A stretch of 64,000 bases of DNA from contig NZ_JACOFX010000001.1 in assembly GCF_014284125.1 (NCBI RefSeq), positions 1 through 64,000 on the forward strand, in the 5' to 3' direction. Source of the stretch: Undibacterium umbellatum (lineage in GTDB: Bacteria; Pseudomonadota; Gammaproteobacteria; Burkholderiales; Burkholderiaceae_D). The notes below the pieces were generated by a model. The model was given only the letters and a program-made list of their open reading frames with translations. It was not told where the DNA came from and made no database searches. The translations under genes and the position numbers were made by a program. Shown here one piece after another: positions 16,262-26,144 of this stretch; the stretch's first letter is position 1, and every line of letters starts with the position of its first letter.

Positions 16262-17824
16262 ATGTCCAAACAATATATCCTCTCCATAGACAACGGCACC
16301 CAAAGCGTCAGGGCTATCCTGTTTGATTTGCGTGGCAATATCGTCGCCAAATCCCAGGTGCATCTGGAAGCTTATTTCTCAGATTATCCTGGTTGGGCGG
16401 AGCATCATCCTGAAAATTATTGGCAAGCGGTGTGCACAGCGTGTCGCCGTTTATGGAATGAACAGGGGATTTCACCTGCTACGGTACACGGTGTAGCAGT
16501 GACTACGCAGCGCGGCACCATGATCAATCTGGACAAGCAGGGCTTGCCCTTGCGCCCGGCAATTACCTGGCTGGATCAAAGGCGCACCGATATTGTCCCA
16601 CCCGTCAATCCCTTGTGGATGACGGCCTTCAAATTGGCAGGCGTTGCCAGCACTATCAATTTCTTTCGAGGTGAGGCCGAAGCCAACTGGATCAAAGCGC
16701 ATCAACCAGAAATTTGGGACAAGACGGACAAATACCTGATGTTGTCTGGCTATCTGAATTATCGGCTGTGCGGCAATTTCATTGATTCCATAGGTTCGCA
16801 AGTTGGTTATCTGCCATTTGATTACAAGGGTTTGAAATGGGCAGGCAATCTGGACTGGAAATGGCAGGCGTTGGCGGTAAAGGCAGAATCCTTGCCAGAA
16901 CTGGTGCCGCCTGGCACAGTGATGGGACATATCAATCTGGCGGCAGAAGCAGCGACGGGCATACTGGCAGGCACTCCGTTACTTGCGGCAGCTGCAGATA
17001 AGGCTTGCGAAGTGATAGGGGCAGGCTGCCAGCAGCCTAACATCGGTTGCCTCAGCTATGGCACTACTGCCACCATCAATACCACCAGTAAAAAATATGT
17101 GGAAGTGACGCCATTCATACCGCCTTATCCTGCTGCGATACCTGATTCATATAGTACCGAGGTACAGATTTTCCGCGGTTACTGGATGGTGAACTGGTTT
17201 AAGGAACAATTTGGTCATCATGAAAAACTGCAGGCGGCAGAGCAGGGGGTCTTGCCTGAGGCACTGTTTGATGAACTGGTGAATGCTGTACCGCCAGGTT
17301 CCATGGGGCTGATGCTGCAACCTTACTGGACGCCCGGTATCAAGGTGCCTGGTGCAGAAGCCAAAGGCGCCATCATCGGTTTTGGTGATGTGCATACGCG
17401 CGCACATATGTACCGCGCAATACTGGAGGGTCTGGCTTACGCCTTGCGTGAAGGTAAAGAGCGCATAGAAAAACGTAGCGGTGTAGCGATTACTGAATTA
17501 CGTATATCGGGTGGTGGCTCACAAAGTGACGCCGCCATGCAATTGACGGCAGATATTTTTGGTTTGCAGACATCACGCCCGCATATTTATGAAACGTCGG
17601 GCTTGGGGGCTGCTATTGATGCGGCTGTTGGGCTGGGCTTGCATCCCAGCTTTGATGTCGCCATCAAAGAGATGACACGCATAGGCAAAACTTTTGAACC
17701 GATTGCACATCATCACCAGATATACAACGAGCTGTATCACCGCATCTACAAAAAAATGTATGCCCGTTTACAGCCTTTGTATAAAGAGATACAGCAAATT
17801 ACTGGGTATCCCAAAATGCATTGA
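16262..17824 (+). CDS. FGGY-family carbohydrate (glycerol-like) kinase
   Basis: From ATG 16262 the product has 520 residues. An upstream start at 16223 would overlap the previous gene more and add a non-conserved tail. The N-terminal ATPase motif ILSIDNGTQSVRAILFD, TTQRGTMINLD, AITWLDQRR and the second-domain GCLSYGTTATINT, RISGGGSQSDAAMQ and TSGLGAAIDAAVG are FGGY signatures. These enzymes phosphorylate glycerol or sugars. In this operon it would supply the phosphate ester for the GlpD-like enzyme. The segment between the domains (FRGYWMVNWFKEQFG) is not that of classical glycerol kinase, so substrate may differ. Confidence 0.85.
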   Translation: MSKQYILSIDNGTQSVRAILFDLRGNIVAKSQVHLEAYFSDYPGWAEHHPENYWQAVCTACRRLWNEQGISPATVHGVAVTTQRGTMINLDKQGLPLRPAITWLDQRRTDIVPPVNPLWMTAFKLAGVASTINFFRGEAEANWIKAHQPEIWDKTDKYLMLSGYLNYRLCGNFIDSIGSQVGYLPFDYKGLKWAGNLDWKWQALAVKAESLPELVPPGTVMGHINLAAEAATGILAGTPLLAAAADKACEVIGAGCQQPNIGCLSYGTTATINTTSKKYVEVTPFIPPYPAAIPDSYSTEVQIFRGYWMVNWFKEQFGHHEKLQAAEQGVLPEALFDELVNAVPPGSMGLMLQPYWTPGIKVPGAEAKGAIIGFGDVHTRAHMYRAILEGLAYALREGKERIEKRSGVAITELRISGGGSQSDAAMQLTADIFGLQTSRPHIYETSGLGAAIDAAVGLGLHPSFDVAIKEMTRIGKTFEPIAHHHQIYNELYHRIYKKMYARLQPLYKEIQQITGYPKMH

Positions 17825-17851
17825 TGCTGCATGCCTGCTATCATTACCAGC

Positions 17852-18544
17852 ATGACGACACTCATTCTCTTGCCTGGCATGGATGGTACAGGCACACTCT
17901 ATGAACCTTTGCATCAGGCATTGAATGGCAAATGCAAGTTACTTGTAATGACGTACCCTGTAGATCAGACAATGGGCTATGCAGACTTGGAAGCACTGGT
18001 CAAGAGTCAGTTGCCGATGGATGAAGACTATGTCTTGTTGGGTGAATCGTTCTCAGGTCCTATCGCTATTTCCATCGCTGCGACTCAGCCAGTACGCCTG
18101 AAAGCCTTGATATTGTGCGCGACGTTTGCACGAAATCCTTATCCTTGGCTGGCAGTTTCCAGATATGCGTTGCCTTTTTTACCAACCAGGCTGGCACCTT
18201 TGAGTGTACTCAGCTATTTGCTGTTGGGGCGCTTTTCCAGCAAAGAATTGCGCACGCAGCTGGCAGACGCGTTGGTACAGGTCAGTCCCATCAGTTTGAA
18301 GGCGCGCCTGTATGCAGTACTGAGTTGCGATGTCACAGAAAAACTCAAAGCCATCCAAGTGCCGGTACTTTATCTGCAAGCTACAAGGGACAGGCTGGTG
18401 CCAGCATCTGCCCACGCAGACATCAAAAGGAAATTGCATGAAATGGAAACATGCAAATATGATGCTCCCCATTTTTTATTGCAGACGAAAGCAGATGAAG
18501 TCGTCAACGATATTCTACGGTTTACGTCAGAAACCAAAGCATGA
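17852..18544 (+). CDS. Alpha/beta hydrolase
   Basis: The product has about 230 residues from ATG 17852; an ATG at 17831 would add seven. It begins directly with the first strand and the oxyanion HG-like loop LILLPGMDGTGTLY. The nucleophile elbow is LLGESFSGPIAI. The acid residue lies in LQATRDRLVPAS and the catalytic His in DAPHFLLQ. The small size and lack of signal peptide indicate a cytoplasmic esterase, thioesterase or lysophospholipase. It follows the kinase gene closely and overlaps the next gene by 4 nt, so it belongs to the same operon. Release of acyl chains would fit the lipid theme of the operon. Confidence 0.75.
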   Translation: MTTLILLPGMDGTGTLYEPLHQALNGKCKLLVMTYPVDQTMGYADLEALVKSQLPMDEDYVLLGESFSGPIAISIAATQPVRLKALILCATFARNPYPWLAVSRYALPFLPTRLAPLSVLSYLLLGRFSSKELRTQLADALVQVSPISLKARLYAVLSCDVTEKLKAIQVPVLYLQATRDRLVPASAHADIKRKLHEMETCKYDAPHFLLQTKADEVVNDILRFTSETKA

Positions 18545-19551
18545 ACGCATTCCCTGCATCACTATCTCAAACCAATTCCAGGGTTAACGCCCATGTTCAT
18601 CAGGCCGAATACGCCAGACGCCTGAACCGTGTTCTTGATCATATAGACCAGCATCTGGATGCTTACCTGGAACTAGAACAACTGGCCGAAATAGCGCATT
18701 TTTCGCGCTTTCATTTCCATAGAATGTTTGCGGCGTGGATGGGAGAAACGCTGGGTGATTACCTCCGTCGGCGACGCCTGGAAACTGCGGCCTGGCGTTT
18801 GTCCTGTGATCTGCAGGCATCAATACTGGATATTGCACTGGCATGCGGCTTTGCTTCTGGCGAAGCATTCGCCCGCGCATTCAAGATCCGTTTTGACTCT
18901 ACTCCAAGTCAATGGCGTACCAGTCGTGATGAGCGCAGGCTGACGCTGGTGCGTGCTGCTTACGAAAAGCGGGCAAAGCAAGACAGCAATCTGAATCAGA
19001 TACTCAGCAATCCTGATCAGGTAAACGTGAGCGGTATTTGCGAAGATGGTGGCTCTCATCAACCACTTCGAAAGTATCTTATGGAAGTAAATATTGTTCA
19101 ATTACCTGTAGTACGAGTCGCTTATCAACGTTATATAGGTCCTTATGGAGCTGGTGTCACAGAGTTCTGGCGTAGTAAAGTGGCGCCATGGATGCAAGTT
19201 CATGGCTTGCAGGATCAAATCTGCTATGGCATAGGCCATGATGACCCTGGCGTTACGACTGCTAACAAATGTCGCTATGATGCCTGTGTCACTATCTCAG
19301 AGAATTTCGTGGCAGGTACCCAGGCAAATATCAAAACACTGCCAGGTGGTGCTTATGCAGTTGCCACATTCAATGGGCCTATGACGGCTGTGAATGATGC
19401 ATGGATGGAGTTGATGCGCGAATACTTGCCAGCCAGTGGCATGCAATGTGATGACAGGCCCTGTTTTGAGCAGTTTTTGCCGAATTCTGCTTTGGACCCA
19501 CAGACAGGAATGTTTTCTTGTTTGTTGTGTATCCCGGTTAAAGCCCTGTAA
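18541..19551 (+). CDS. AraC-type regulator with C-terminal GyrI-like effector domain
   Basis: The 336-residue protein has the helix-turn-helix pair at its N-terminus (YLELEQLAEIAHFSRFHFHRMF and SILDIALACGFASGEAFARAFK, residues about 40-125). A GyrI/Rob-like small-molecule domain follows (VVRVAYQRYIGPYGAGV, residues 185-336). This reversed order is typical of SoxS/Rob-related multidrug or toxin-responsive regulators. The start overlaps the hydrolase gene by 4 nt (ATGA), giving translational coupling. A short gap of about 90 bp separates its end from a convergent signalling gene. The ligand is unknown. Confidence 0.85.
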   Translation: MNAFPASLSQTNSRVNAHVHQAEYARRLNRVLDHIDQHLDAYLELEQLAEIAHFSRFHFHRMFAAWMGETLGDYLRRRRLETAAWRLSCDLQASILDIALACGFASGEAFARAFKIRFDSTPSQWRTSRDERRLTLVRAAYEKRAKQDSNLNQILSNPDQVNVSGICEDGGSHQPLRKYLMEVNIVQLPVVRVAYQRYIGPYGAGVTEFWRSKVAPWMQVHGLQDQICYGIGHDDPGVTTANKCRYDACVTISENFVAGTQANIKTLPGGAYAVATFNGPMTAVNDAWMELMREYLPASGMQCDDRPCFEQFLPNSALDPQTGMFSCLLCIPVKAL

Positions 19552-19641
19552 ATCTGCAGATGTACAGAAAATTCAAAGGAGGAAAATCCAAAGGGATGCT
19601 CAAATAGCCTATGTCATCTCTGCGATGAAATGAAGCTTGAA

Positions 19642-20172
19642 TTAATCCAGTAATACCGAGCCATCCGGCCCCCATTTTACCTTGGTAATTCCTGGCTCGG
19701 TTTCTTCCAGTCTCTTCAACTCATGTTCCTGCGGGGTTATCACGCCACGTTGCAGGCGCAATTCGTCTGCCAGTGTTTGGTCTTCCATGATTTGCTGGCG
19801 ACGTGTTGCTGCCAGTTGTATGGTTTCCAGTAATTCGTCCTGATTCCAGGGTTTTGCTATGTAGCGAAACACTTCTGCATCATTGATGGCACCCAGTATG
19901 GTCTTGAATTCGGCAGAGGCGCTGAGCATGAGGCGTATTGCATGGGGCTGCATTTCTTTGGCAATGGACAAGAACTGTATGCCGTTCATGCCCGGCATAT
20001 GGTAATCAGAGATGATAAAGTCAAAAGCTGTATTGCTGAGGCGTTTTATCGCTTCCTGAGGGGAATTAAACAATTCCATCGTCATTTCCATCTCTTTTGC
20101 GACGCTTTTCAAGCTTCTTTGCAGCGCAAGCAAAACATTTTGTTCGTCGTCGAGCAATAATATTTTATACAT
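19642..20172 (-). CDS. Response regulator receiver protein
   Basis: The 176-residue product is a receiver domain (residues 1-120) with acidic pocket LLDDEQN, phosphoacceptor Asp in IISDYHMPGMNG, switch Ser in LMLSASAEF and Lys in IAKPWNQ. The last 50 residues form a charged helix and a short tail without an output domain. It is the last gene of the five-gene signalling operon and overlaps the stop of the upstream gene by 1 nt (TAATG). Without an output domain it probably acts through protein contact with one of the kinases or the HD-GYP protein. Confidence 0.85.
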   Translation of the reverse strand: MYKILLLDDEQNVLLALQRSLKSVAKEMEMTMELFNSPQEAIKRLSNTAFDFIISDYHMPGMNGIQFLSIAKEMQPHAIRLMLSASAEFKTILGAINDAEVFRYIAKPWNQDELLETIQLAATRRQQIMEDQTLADELRLQRGVITPQEHELKRLEETEPGITKVKWGPDGSVLLD

Positions 20173-21485
20173 TATTTTCTCCTGTTACTGTGTACACGTA
20201 TGATTAATTTAGTACCAGCGGGGTTCTCGAACAATGCCAATTTGTCGATGACGTGCTGATCCAGAACATAGTCGGCAGGCAGAAGCAGCATACCTTCTTT
20301 GGAAATAAGGTCAGTTGAAAGTATCATGCCAGGTTGCAAGTGGGTTATGGCAATTTCTTTATCGTCAATTTCTTCGGCCTGATTACTGATGATTTGCTTA
20401 AAAGCAGCAACGACCTTTTCATCATAACGGTTGCCAGCGCCACGTATGATCAAAGCCTGTGCATCTTCCATGTACACGCGTTTTTGAACCAAGCTACCGT
20501 TTTGCAGATTGTCATAATCGCTTGCCAGTGACAATATGCGTGCTCCTATGGGAATATTTTCACCGACCAGGCCATCAGGGAAGCCTCTGCCATCAAAGCG
20601 TTCATGCTGCGCACGTATGATTTTTGCCGCGCCTTGTAAATCTTGCAGCGGCATCAATAATTGTTCTGCGCGCAGGGTATGTTTATGAAAATGCCCCAAT
20701 TGCTCACCATTCATTTGATTGACTGGCGTTGCTAATAATTCATCTGAGAAACCTATTTTACCTATGTCGGCCAACAAAGCCGCGACAAAGATTTCTTGCG
20801 CCTCGCGTGTATCCAGATTAAGTTTTTTTGCGATTTTCCTGGACAAATCGGCGACACGCCGTGAATGCCCCACCAGTTTATCCCCGCGCATTTCGACGAC
20901 ATTGGAAAAAACCTTGATCGATGTCAGGAAATTGCTTTTTAATTTATCGTTGGCATGTAACAGGGACGCATGGGCTTTTTTCAGGTCTGCGGTGCGTTCA
21001 TTCACCTTGATTTCGAGGCTGGCATTCAGAGATTTAAGTTCTTCGTTCTGACGCTGGGTCAATTCTTCCAGTCGTTTTTTCTCTATCTCCAGTGATTTTC
21101 GCTCCAGCGCCTGTTTGACAACCAGTAAAATGTCATTGTCGTTCCAGGGTTTGGTAATATAGCGGTAGATTTCTCCTCGGTTGATGGCATCAATCGTCGA
21201 TTGTATGTCGGCATAGCCTGTCAATAACAGACGTATGGTATCTGGCCATCTGGCTTTCACATGCGTCAAAAATATTGCGCCGTCCATGACTGGCATGCGC
21301 ATGTCGGAAATAACCAGGTCAATGGTCTCTTTTTCCAGTATCTCCAGGCCTTCCTGGCCACCATTTGCGATGAGTATTTTGTAAGAGTGTTGCCTAAAGA
21401 GTCTGCGCAGAGATGAAAGGATGTTCGGCTCGTCGTCAACGAAGAGCAATACAGGCATCACTTCTGGTACTGACTCTGTGCTCAT
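20172..21485 (-). CDS. REC-HD-GYP protein with altered HD motif
   Basis: The 437-residue protein has a receiver domain (DDEPN, Asp in VISDMRMPVMDG, ITKPWNDND). A coiled coil (about 135-190) and an HD-GYP-type domain follow. In active HD-GYP c-di-GMP phosphodiesterases the metal-binding signature is HDIGK. Here it reads LLADIGKIG, with GCC (Ala) in place of the His codon, and the GYP motif reads GFP (HERFDGRGFPDG). The first family His (VGHSRRVADLS) and HKHTLRAEQLL are kept. The enzyme is therefore probably inactive or altered and may serve as a sensor or scaffold. It overlaps the histidine kinase gene upstream by 4 nt. Confidence 0.85.
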   Translation of the reverse strand: MSTESVPEVMPVLLFVDDEPNILSSLRRLFRQHSYKILIANGGQEGLEILEKETIDLVISDMRMPVMDGAIFLTHVKARWPDTIRLLLTGYADIQSTIDAINRGEIYRYITKPWNDNDILLVVKQALERKSLEIEKKRLEELTQRQNEELKSLNASLEIKVNERTADLKKAHASLLHANDKLKSNFLTSIKVFSNVVEMRGDKLVGHSRRVADLSRKIAKKLNLDTREAQEIFVAALLADIGKIGFSDELLATPVNQMNGEQLGHFHKHTLRAEQLLMPLQDLQGAAKIIRAQHERFDGRGFPDGLVGENIPIGARILSLASDYDNLQNGSLVQKRVYMEDAQALIIRGAGNRYDEKVVAAFKQIISNQAEEIDDKEIAITHLQPGMILSTDLISKEGMLLLPADYVLDQHVIDKLALFENPAGTKLIIRVHSNRRK

Positions 21486-23038
21486 TGATTGTCACCGCCA
21501 TCCTCTTGGGATTGCTTTATGTGCTTGACGGGTAAGCTGATGAGGAAACTGGTTCCTTTACCAACTTCACTATTTACTGTGATTTTGCCGTGGTGTTTTT
21601 GTATGATGCCATAAGATAGTGAAAGTCCCAAGCCTGTGCCTTTGCCTATTGATTTGGTCGTGAAGAAAGGATCGAAAATCCGGTTGATAATCTCTTTTGG
21701 GATACCACTGCCGTTATCTGCAACTTCAATAAACACGTGGGTATCATCACAACTTGTGCGTACTGTGATTTTACCGCGCTCGGCAATGATGGCGTGAGAG
21801 GCATTGACCACCAGATTCATGATGACCTGGTTGATTTGCGAGGCCAAGCATTCAATATCAGGAATCTTACCGTATTCCTTGATGACATCTGCCTTGTACT
21901 TGATTTCATTGTTGACGATATTGAGGGTGGAATCTATGCCCTGATGGAGATTGGCCCAATGCCATTCCTGCTGTGAATCGATCCGGGAAAAGTCTTTCAG
22001 GTCCTGCACTATTTTGCGTACTCTCTCTATGCCTTCACGCGATTGCTGAACCAGCTCAGGAATATCTTCCTTGAGAAAAGACAATTCCTTTTCTTCCTTG
22101 ATGGCCGTAAGTTCATTCTTGATAGTTGCAGAGCCGATTTGCTGCTCAGATGCCTCATAGACCTGGATGATGGAAAACAAGTCTTTAATATAATTTTCAA
22201 GAGTCGCAAAATTGGAAAAAATGTAGCCTATGGGATTATTGATTTCATGTGCCACACCTGCAGCAAGCTGGCCTATCGAGGCCAGTTTTTCTGATTGCAG
22301 TAACTGCTCTTGTGCCATGGATAACTTGGCATTGAGTTCAGTGAGTTCAGTATTCCTGCGCACCAGCTCGTTTTCTACTGATTCTCTTTGTTTGATATCA
22401 GCTTCGAGCTTGTTATTTGTTTCTGCCAGTTGTAAGGTGCGTTTCTTGACCAGGTTTTCCAAATTGCTATGCGCCTGGCGCAGGGCATTTTCTGCGTCAC
22501 AACGTTCGGTAATGTCTTCCAGGGTCTCTATGGCGCCTACAATTTCCCCTTCGTTATTGTAGAGCGGGGCAGCTGTAAAGTGCAGCCATAAGCCATGTTC
22601 ATGCAAGTCGGGAAAAAAATCTATGGCTTCGTAAGCTCCACGTATCAATTGAGATTGAGAAAATTTATTGTGGTAAAACTTGTGAACTACAATATCGTCA
22701 TGCCCTGACAAAACCAGGTCCGCTAGCACAGGACGACTATCGCGGTAAAAAGGCTTCCATTGATTGCGGGTTGCTACCATGCTGGCTGCGGAATAACCAA
22801 GTACAAATTCGCAAGCCTTGTTCCAATGGGTAATGACATGATCAGAGTCAATGACAAAAGTTGGCACGGGGCTGCTGTCCAGGAACTGGGCGAGCTCTAT
22901 TCCCATTTTGTTGAGCAAAGGAGGGTCAGTTTCTATCTTCTTTTGCTCTGTGTGGGAAACATGCATTTGAGCATCAGCGGCTACTGCCACAGGTGCAGGC
23001 AAATCATTCTTCTCTGACAGGGAATACTCTTTATTCAT
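21482..23038 (-). CDS. PAS-domain sensor histidine kinase
   Basis: The 518-residue kinase has no obvious membrane segment. It has a PAS domain (about 45-185: [42 protein letters not shown]) and a long coiled coil (190-250). The phosphoacceptor helix is [17 protein letters not shown] (His about 265), and the ATPase domain has [20 protein letters not shown] and [11 protein letters not shown]. It is soluble and probably responds to a cytoplasmic cue. Its C-terminal half is closely related to the kinase at 24813, which suggests duplication. It overlaps the REC-HD-GYP gene by 4 nt. Confidence 0.9.
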   Translation of the reverse strand: MNKEYSLSEKNDLPAPVAVAADAQMHVSHTEQKKIETDPPLLNKMGIELAQFLDSSPVPTFVIDSDHVITHWNKACEFVLGYSAASMVATRNQWKPFYRDSRPVLADLVLSGHDDIVVHKFYHNKFSQSQLIRGAYEAIDFFPDLHEHGLWLHFTAAPLYNNEGEIVGAIETLEDITERCDAENALRQAHSNLENLVKKRTLQLAETNNKLEADIKQRESVENELVRRNTELTELNAKLSMAQEQLLQSEKLASIGQLAAGVAHEINNPIGYIFSNFATLENYIKDLFSIIQVYEASEQQIGSATIKNELTAIKEEKELSFLKEDIPELVQQSREGIERVRKIVQDLKDFSRIDSQQEWHWANLHQGIDSTLNIVNNEIKYKADVIKEYGKIPDIECLASQINQVIMNLVVNASHAIIAERGKITVRTSCDDTHVFIEVADNGSGIPKEIINRIFDPFFTTKSIGKGTGLGLSLSYGIIQKHHGKITVNSEVGKGTSFLISLPVKHIKQSQEDGGDNQ

Positions 23039-23106
23039 TATTTTACCCGGACTCCGAAGTATTGTAATAAGCCTTGTATATTGAATATCCTGAATTTTAC
23101 TGAATT

Positions 23107-24732
23107 TTAGTGGCGTTGACGGTCATCAATGAGCATGACAATTTTCCCAGTTGATTTTTGCGCCGCCCCCAGGTTTTTCCATTGCGCATTGTAGAGCTGC
23201 CCATGCACCTTGACGGGAAACCATAGCCCTTCAGAAAATTCGCGTATTCCCGGACCTGCATCGGGTATCATGTCATCGATCTGACATCCAAGCTCCAGCC
23301 TCGATGGCGGGATGATTTTTTCTGCCGAGCTATTGATAAACACCACCATATCTTCATCATCGACTGCAATAATGGGCAAGGGTACATATTGCAAAACTTC
23401 GCGTACTATGCTCAAGCTGAGTTCATCGCGACTGATTTGCTTTTGTTTTTGTTCCAGCATTTCAGCCAGTAGTTTGTTGGTCCTGATCAATTCCTGGTTG
23501 GTTGTTTGAACTTGTAAGGTCAACCGCCGATTTTCATCTTCCATTTCCTTGTAATGAAACGCTTCCCGTATATTTGCACGTATTTGCTCGTCATCCCAGG
23601 GTTTGGTCAGAAATTTAAAGATTGCACCTTCGTTGATAGCGTCAGTGATGTATTGAAGTTCGGTATAGCCGGAAAGAATGATACGGATAGTATCGGGATA
23701 TTTTTGTTTGGCACCGCGTAAAAAATCAACGCCTGTCATGATGGGCATTCTTTGATCAGAAATAATGACATCGACCCGGTTTTTTTCCAGAATTTCCAAA
23801 CCTTCATGACCACTGCCTGCGGTTAGAATGCGGTATTCATCTCTGCGTAACAGGCGCTTGAGGGCACTCAGTATATTAGGTTCATCATCGACAAGGAGCA
23901 GGGTACGGTCAGGTTTACCCAAACGTAGCAGATGCTTGTCCAGAAAGGGTTTCTCTTGCAGGAAAAGTTGCATGTGCTCTGAGCTCAGGGGCTTGGCGAA
24001 GAAATGCCCTTGTATCTGGTCACACATATTATCGCTCAGGAATTTGCATTGGGCTTCAGTCTCGACTCCTTCAGCAATGACTTTGATACCCAGACTGTGC
24101 GCCATGGATATTACTGCCCTGGTAATGGATGCGTCATCAAGATTGTGCGGTAACTCCTGAACAAAAGATTGATCGATCTTGACATAGTCAAACGGGTAAT
24201 GCTTCAGATAGCTCAGGGCAGAATAGCCGGTGCCAAAATCATCCAGGGCCAGAATAAACCCTTGTTTTTTGAAATCGCTGAATGCTTTGTCTATGCTATC
24301 ACTACGGTACATCAGTATTTGTTCCGTTATTTCCAGTGATACTTTATCTGGAGTGACAGTCATACTTTCCAGTATTCCAGATAGTCGATTGTTAAAGTCA
24401 TTGCTTTGCAATTGTATGGGAGAGATATTAATGGCAATACAGGGCGGAGTCAGTCCTGCCATATTCCAATGTGCGATATCTTTACACACCTGCTTGATTA
24501 TCCATTCGCCCAGGCGCACGATGAGATCAGATTTTTCGGCAACCGGGATCAGTACTGCAGGCGGGATCCTGCCATGGATGGGATGCTGCCAGCGTAGCAA
24601 TGCTTCTGCTCCAACCACAAGCCCTGTCTGCAAATCGACCGTAGGTTGATAGTGCAAATGCAATGCACTGGTATCAATGGCGAAATTAAGCTCAGCTTCT
24701 ATATCGATACTGTCTTGTTCTACCGTATTCAT
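23107..24732 (-). CDS. EAL-REC-PAS protein, predicted c-di-GMP phosphodiesterase
   Basis: The 541-residue protein has an N-terminal EAL domain (15-265). Catalytic residues look complete: EALLRW, AINISPIQ, LEITEQ, DDFGTGYS, KIDQSFV, AEGVETEAQ and QIQGHFFAKP. A receiver follows (278-400: VDDEPN, IISDQRMPIMTG, LTKPWDDE), then a coiled coil and a C-terminal PAS-like domain (440-530). Placing EAL before REC is the reverse of the usual REC-EAL order. The receiver probably takes phosphate from one of the flanking kinases to control c-di-GMP breakdown. It is the second gene of the operon, 80 bp after the first kinase. Confidence 0.9.
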   Translation of the reverse strand: MNTVEQDSIDIEAELNFAIDTSALHLHYQPTVDLQTGLVVGAEALLRWQHPIHGRIPPAVLIPVAEKSDLIVRLGEWIIKQVCKDIAHWNMAGLTPPCIAINISPIQLQSNDFNNRLSGILESMTVTPDKVSLEITEQILMYRSDSIDKAFSDFKKQGFILALDDFGTGYSALSYLKHYPFDYVKIDQSFVQELPHNLDDASITRAVISMAHSLGIKVIAEGVETEAQCKFLSDNMCDQIQGHFFAKPLSSEHMQLFLQEKPFLDKHLLRLGKPDRTLLLVDDEPNILSALKRLLRRDEYRILTAGSGHEGLEILEKNRVDVIISDQRMPIMTGVDFLRGAKQKYPDTIRIILSGYTELQYITDAINEGAIFKFLTKPWDDEQIRANIREAFHYKEMEDENRRLTLQVQTTNQELIRTNKLLAEMLEQKQKQISRDELSLSIVREVLQYVPLPIIAVDDEDMVVFINSSAEKIIPPSRLELGCQIDDMIPDAGPGIREFSEGLWFPVKVHGQLYNAQWKNLGAAQKSTGKIVMLIDDRQRH

Positions 24733-24812
24733 GGCGATAGCCCTGTCTGTTCTTCAATATGGTCTTCAATAAGCTGTATGCGATGCTGCAGACTGACTAA
24801 TGGAGAGCAGTA

Positions 24813-26144
24813 TCATGACTCAGTCGATGCTTTTGTCTGATACAAAGGTAACCAGACGGTGAAGCAAGTCCCTTTTCCTACGACACTTTGTACGTCTATG
24901 CGTCCGCCATGTTTTTTGATGATGCCGTAGGAAAGTGATAAACCCAGGCCAGTGCCACTACCTATGGGTTTAGTGGTAAAAAAGGGTTCGAAGATGCGAT
25001 TCAGATTTTCTTGTGGGATGCCGGAGCCAGTATCTAATACCCTGATCCATGCCATGTCTTTCTCGCACCCTGTACTGATTTTGATCATGCCGTTTTCTTT
25101 GATGGCATGTGAGGCATTCACCAACAAGTTCATGACTACCTGATTGACCTGGGAAATAATACATTTCACCAGTGGTACCTGACCATATTCTTTAACGACG
25201 TTGGCTTTGTACTTAATTTCATTTTTGACGATGTTGAGGGTGCTGTCTATTCCCTGGTGCAAATCGGCTTCCTGCCAGTCTGTTTCACCGACGTGGGAAA
25301 AATCCTTCAAAGACTGCACGATCTCTTTCACGCGTTTGAGCCCATCCATGGATTCGCGCACCAGATCCTGTATGTCTTCCTTTAAAAATTCCAGATCCGC
25401 CTTTTCTTTTAACTCATCCATTTTGCTGACCGCAGCTGGTGGGGACTGGTGCTGTATCAAATCTTCATACTGATTAATGACTTCAAATAATTTTTCTACA
25501 TAGTTTTGCAAACTGCCGATATTTGAATTGATAAAACCTATGGGGTTATTAATTTCGTGCGCAATACCAGCGGCCAGTTGGCCAACCGAAGCCATTTTTT
25601 CTGATTGCAATAACTGTTCGTGGGCTTCTTGAAGCTTTTTGATTAAAAGATGTTGTTCTTCACCTTTCTTGAACAGGGCTGCTTCCATCTCCTTGCGTTT
25701 GGTGATGTCGGTCAATGAACCCACAACTTCAACAGGATTGCCATCCTTGTCGCGTATCAACCTGAGCATGTCATGCATCCAAACATACTGGCCGCTACGG
25801 CTCATGAAGCGATATTCGTAGGCTCTTTCACCCTCGGTAAACAATTTGGCAATGCTGGAGAAAATCTCGGGTACATCACTGGGGTGTATATGCTCAAACC
25901 AGAAATTGGGGTCAGCAACCATTTCGTCAGGATGGTAGCCAAGTACATGCAAGGCATTGTTACTCACGAAAGTCATTTTGAAATCACCCGTGGGTACACT
26001 GCTGTAGATGATTGCGGGAGTATTGTCGAACAGGTATTGCAGTCTGGCATCCGTGGAGATGCCGATGGCTGAAGCAGGCAGAGGAGTAGTGGTGACTGCT
26101 GGCACAACACTGAATTCATCAAATTGATTCACCATGACCACCAT
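24813..26144 (-). CDS. PAS-domain sensor histidine kinase
   Basis: The 443-residue kinase has a PAS/PAC domain (about 30-150: NNALHVLGYHPDEM, EYRFMSRSGQYVWMHD, GSLTDITKRKEME) and a coiled coil. The phosphoacceptor region is [17 protein letters not shown] (His about 197), and the ATPase domain has NLLVNASHAI, LDTGSGIP and [11 protein letters not shown]. It has no transmembrane helix. It is the first gene of the minus-strand signalling operon and is divergent from the urea transporter genes with 620 bp between them. It resembles the kinase at 21482 closely in the catalytic half. Confidence 0.9.
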   Translation of the reverse strand: MVVMVNQFDEFSVVPAVTTTPLPASAIGISTDARLQYLFDNTPAIIYSSVPTGDFKMTFVSNNALHVLGYHPDEMVADPNFWFEHIHPSDVPEIFSSIAKLFTEGERAYEYRFMSRSGQYVWMHDMLRLIRDKDGNPVEVVGSLTDITKRKEMEAALFKKGEEQHLLIKKLQEAHEQLLQSEKMASVGQLAAGIAHEINNPIGFINSNIGSLQNYVEKLFEVINQYEDLIQHQSPPAAVSKMDELKEKADLEFLKEDIQDLVRESMDGLKRVKEIVQSLKDFSHVGETDWQEADLHQGIDSTLNIVKNEIKYKANVVKEYGQVPLVKCIISQVNQVVMNLLVNASHAIKENGMIKISTGCEKDMAWIRVLDTGSGIPQENLNRIFEPFFTTKPIGSGTGLGLSLSYGIIKKHGGRIDVQSVVGKGTCFTVWLPLYQTKASTES

